Source: Candidatus Cryosericum terrychapinii (GTDB lineage Bacteria > Caldisericota > Caldisericia > Cryosericales > Cryosericaceae). Taken from it: 64,000 nucleotides of DNA. Positions within the stretch are counted from its first letter, which is position 1, and each line of letters starts with the position of its first letter. The notes beneath the pieces are model-generated. The model saw only the letters and a program-made list of their open reading frames with translations, did not search any database and was not told where the DNA came from. The translations under genes and the position numbers were made by a program. The stretch lies in assembly GCF_003570925.1 (NCBI RefSeq), contig NZ_QXIS01000032.1:1-64000 (forward strand), in the 5' to 3' direction. Positions 62,593 to 64,000 of this stretch are shown piece by piece.

Positions 62593-63339
62593 ATGTCGAG
62601 AGTACTCCAGGAGGTACCAGTGGCGGACGCGAAGACCGGAGAAGCTTTTGCTGCCGAACACCGTGCAGTGCTGTTCGCGTGGGTCGCCCGGGAGGCGATC
62701 GCGCGTATGGGTGAGGAGGTAGCTGTGCCAGTCATACGGGCCTCCGTTCGACCGTATGGCGAACAGCGCGGCCATCGCATGGCATTGCGGGCACAGCAGG
62801 ATGGACAGCCCCTTTCCATGGCAAGTTATTTGTCATATCGCGAGTGGGAGGTCCCTGCCGGTGAGATGCAGCAGGTCGGCGTGTCCTGACGAGGAGACCT
62901 CCGGGCTCAGGTGCGCCGCTGCTGTTGGGCCACGACATGGCAGCAGGAAGGACTCACTGACTATGGCAAGTACTACTGCCAGGAGATCGACAAGGCAGTC
63001 GTGCGCGAGTTCAACCCCGAGCTGGTCATAAACGTGAAGGGGACCAGGACGAACAGAAGCGGGATATGTCAGCTCGTCTACCACGGCGCGTTCGAGGGCG
63101 CCCTGGTCCACGAAGAGGCACAGCGCGCTCAGGAGGCGTGCATTCTCCCATGGAGCTACCACACGGTACACCTCACTTCCACTATGAGTGCAGTACTACA
63201 GCGAGAGCTGGGTTCTGCCGGTGTCGCTGCCGCGCAGGCGGCGCTGGAGACCTTTGCCGTACGGTTCGGAAGCGCCATGGCAGATATCCTTGCCGGGGAT
63301 GCCGGTACAGATTTCGACGTGCTGCCGGAGGGACGGTGA
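62593..63339 (+). pseudogene. L-2-amino-thiazoline-4-carboxylic acid hydrolase-like, interrupted by in-frame TGA
   Basis: Two ORFs, 62593-62889 (98 residues) and 62911-63339, lie in the same frame and are separated by one TGA at 62887. Read through, they give one 248-residue protein like the ATC hydrolase family: EAIARMGEEVAVPVIRASVR, YGEQRGHRMALRAQQDG, RCCWATTWQQEGLTDYGKYY, EIDKAVVREFNPEL. The family opens thiazoline rings in cysteine synthesis, though many members have other roles. A nonsense mutation is the simplest reading; re-initiation or readthrough is possible. It overlaps the next gene by 4 bp. Confidence 0.6.
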
Positions 63340-64000
63340 GGTATTCCCTGTGCTGTGCCCGGTGCGGCCGGGACTACGACGACGATGGGAAGCGCCTCCG
63401 CTGTGAGTGTGGAGGCATGCTGGACCTGCGGTTCGAGCCGTCCTTCCGGCCTGACATGACGGCCGGACGACCGTACGACCAGTGGCGCTACCGCGAGGCA
63501 CTGCCTGTCGGCGAGGACGTTGTGACGATGGGCGAGGGCTGGACGCCCCTGCTGTCCGTGAGATTCGACGGGAGAGCGCTGCTGATCAAGCAGGAACAGC
63601 TCTTCCCCACTGGTTCCTACAAGGACCGGGGCGCGGCAGTGCTCATGACACGCCTGCGCGAGCTCGGCGTGAAGCGCGTCGTCGAGGACTCCTCAGGGAA
63701 CGCAGGGTGCGCAGTGGCCGCTTATGCTGCTCACGCAGGTGTCGCCTGCGACATCTATGTCCCGATAGACACCTCCCCAGCCAAGACGGCGCAGATCGAG
63801 GCATATGGGGCGACGCTGCACCTCGTCCCCGGAACGCGTGAAGACACGGCGCGGGCGGCGCTCGAGGCGGCTGCGACGTGCATGTACGCCAGCCATGTGT
63901 ACAACCCGTGGTTTCTGCAGGGGACGAAGACATTTGCGTATGAGGTGGCCGAACAGCTCGGCTGGACAGCTCCCGATACCCTGGTCCTGCCCGCAGGCAA
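63336..64000 (+). CDS. threonine synthase-like PLP enzyme, 3' truncated by window
   Basis: The first 221 codons of a fold-II PLP enzyme, open to the window edge. A zinc-finger-like N terminus (CCARCGRDY, CECGGMLDL) precedes MGEGWTPLL, the PLP lysine in PTGSYKDRGAAV and the phosphate-cofactor loop SSGNAGCAVAAYAA. This layout fits threonine synthase and the related cysteate synthase/DAP-lyase group. GTG 63336 overlaps the upstream stop (GTGA) with GGAGGG before it. The exact reaction cannot be decided without the rest. Confidence 0.8.
   Translation, partial: MRYSLCCARCGRDYDDDGKRLRCECGGMLDLRFEPSFRPDMTAGRPYDQWRYREALPVGEDVVTMGEGWTPLLSVRFDGRALLIKQEQLFPTGSYKDRGAAVLMTRLRELGVKRVVEDSSGNAGCAVAAYAAHAGVACDIYVPIDTSPAKTAQIEAYGATLHLVPGTREDTARAALEAAATCMYASHVYNPWFLQGTKTFAYEVAEQLGWTAPDTLVLPAG

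Noticed and set aside
62887-62889. TGA as a selenocysteine codon
   Set aside because: The position is not a conserved Cys of the family as far as I can see, and the nearby hairpin lacks a recognisable bacterial SECIS apical loop; kept only as a remote option under the finding.

Overview
This 64 kb window is bacterial chromosome, GC-rich (roughly 60% by eye) and densely coded on both strands. The combination of SLH domains, cohesin and dockerin modules, a copper-amine-oxidase-N-like domain, a DUF2325 protein, a PepV dipeptidase, phosphotransacetylase and a TGS-fused uridine kinase suggests an anaerobic heterotroph with a monoderm-like or S-layered envelope, for example a Caldiserica/Cryosericota-type or deep Firmicutes-type lineage. 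That placement is inference; there is no rRNA, tRNA or ribosomal protein gene here to test it. I see no CRISPR array, prophage or intact insertion sequence.

Layout. 1-2.5 kb: the end of an alanine/ornithine racemase-family gene and a degenerate hybrid histidine kinase. 2.5-6.8 kb (minus): pta, two half-size chromate transporter genes, a PepV-type dipeptidase and a CYTH protein. 6.9-10.2 kb: an ECF sigma factor, its probable membrane anti-sigma partner and small secreted proteins. 10.2-15.5 kb: a lower-GC island of paralogous lipoproteins and membrane-anchored proteins, most preceded by a conserved leader. 15.6-25.6 kb: ECF-transporter S component, M20 peptidase, DUF2325 protein, M23 peptidase, FTR1 iron permease, NIF3 protein, TGS-uridine kinase. 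25.7-27.1 kb: a second sigma/anti-sigma pair. 27.1-31.5 kb (minus): M23 peptidase and a three-gene ABC exporter. 31.6-35.3 kb (minus): radical SAM, GNAT, PhzF and DUF6496 genes. 35.5-40.5 kb: an AT-rich YihY gene and a second copy of the lipoprotein modules, here partly fused. 40.6-47.6 kb (minus): one tungstate uptake and molybdopterin operon behind a probable Moco riboswitch. 48-57.4 kb: a subtilisin carrying a dockerin, an NHL/cohesin protein and a UPF0182 membrane protein. 57.5-64 kb: EamA, ChrB-like, enolase, MFS, PAP2, an interrupted ATC-hydrolase-like gene and the start of a threonine-synthase-like gene.

Two undescribed systems stand out. First, six copies of a two-part motif, TTC[AGT]G[AC]-N16-CGTTATA, all with exactly 16 bp spacing, sit before the anti-sigma gene, two secreted-protein loci, an M23 peptidase and the ABC exporter. 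This looks like an ECF sigma regulon for envelope stress, largely contained in the window. Second, a leader element of up to about 170 nt with successive potential hairpins precedes a family of envelope proteins whose domains are fused in one locus (36.9 kb) and split into separate genes in the other (12.8-15.5 kb).

The tungstate/Moco operon is the clearest metabolic unit. An S-layer-anchored tungstate-binding protein, its permease and ATPase are followed by moeA, moaA, moaC, a MOSC protein and mogA with overlapping or nearly abutting ends, so metal capture and cofactor assembly are probably co-transcribed and controlled by cofactor level.
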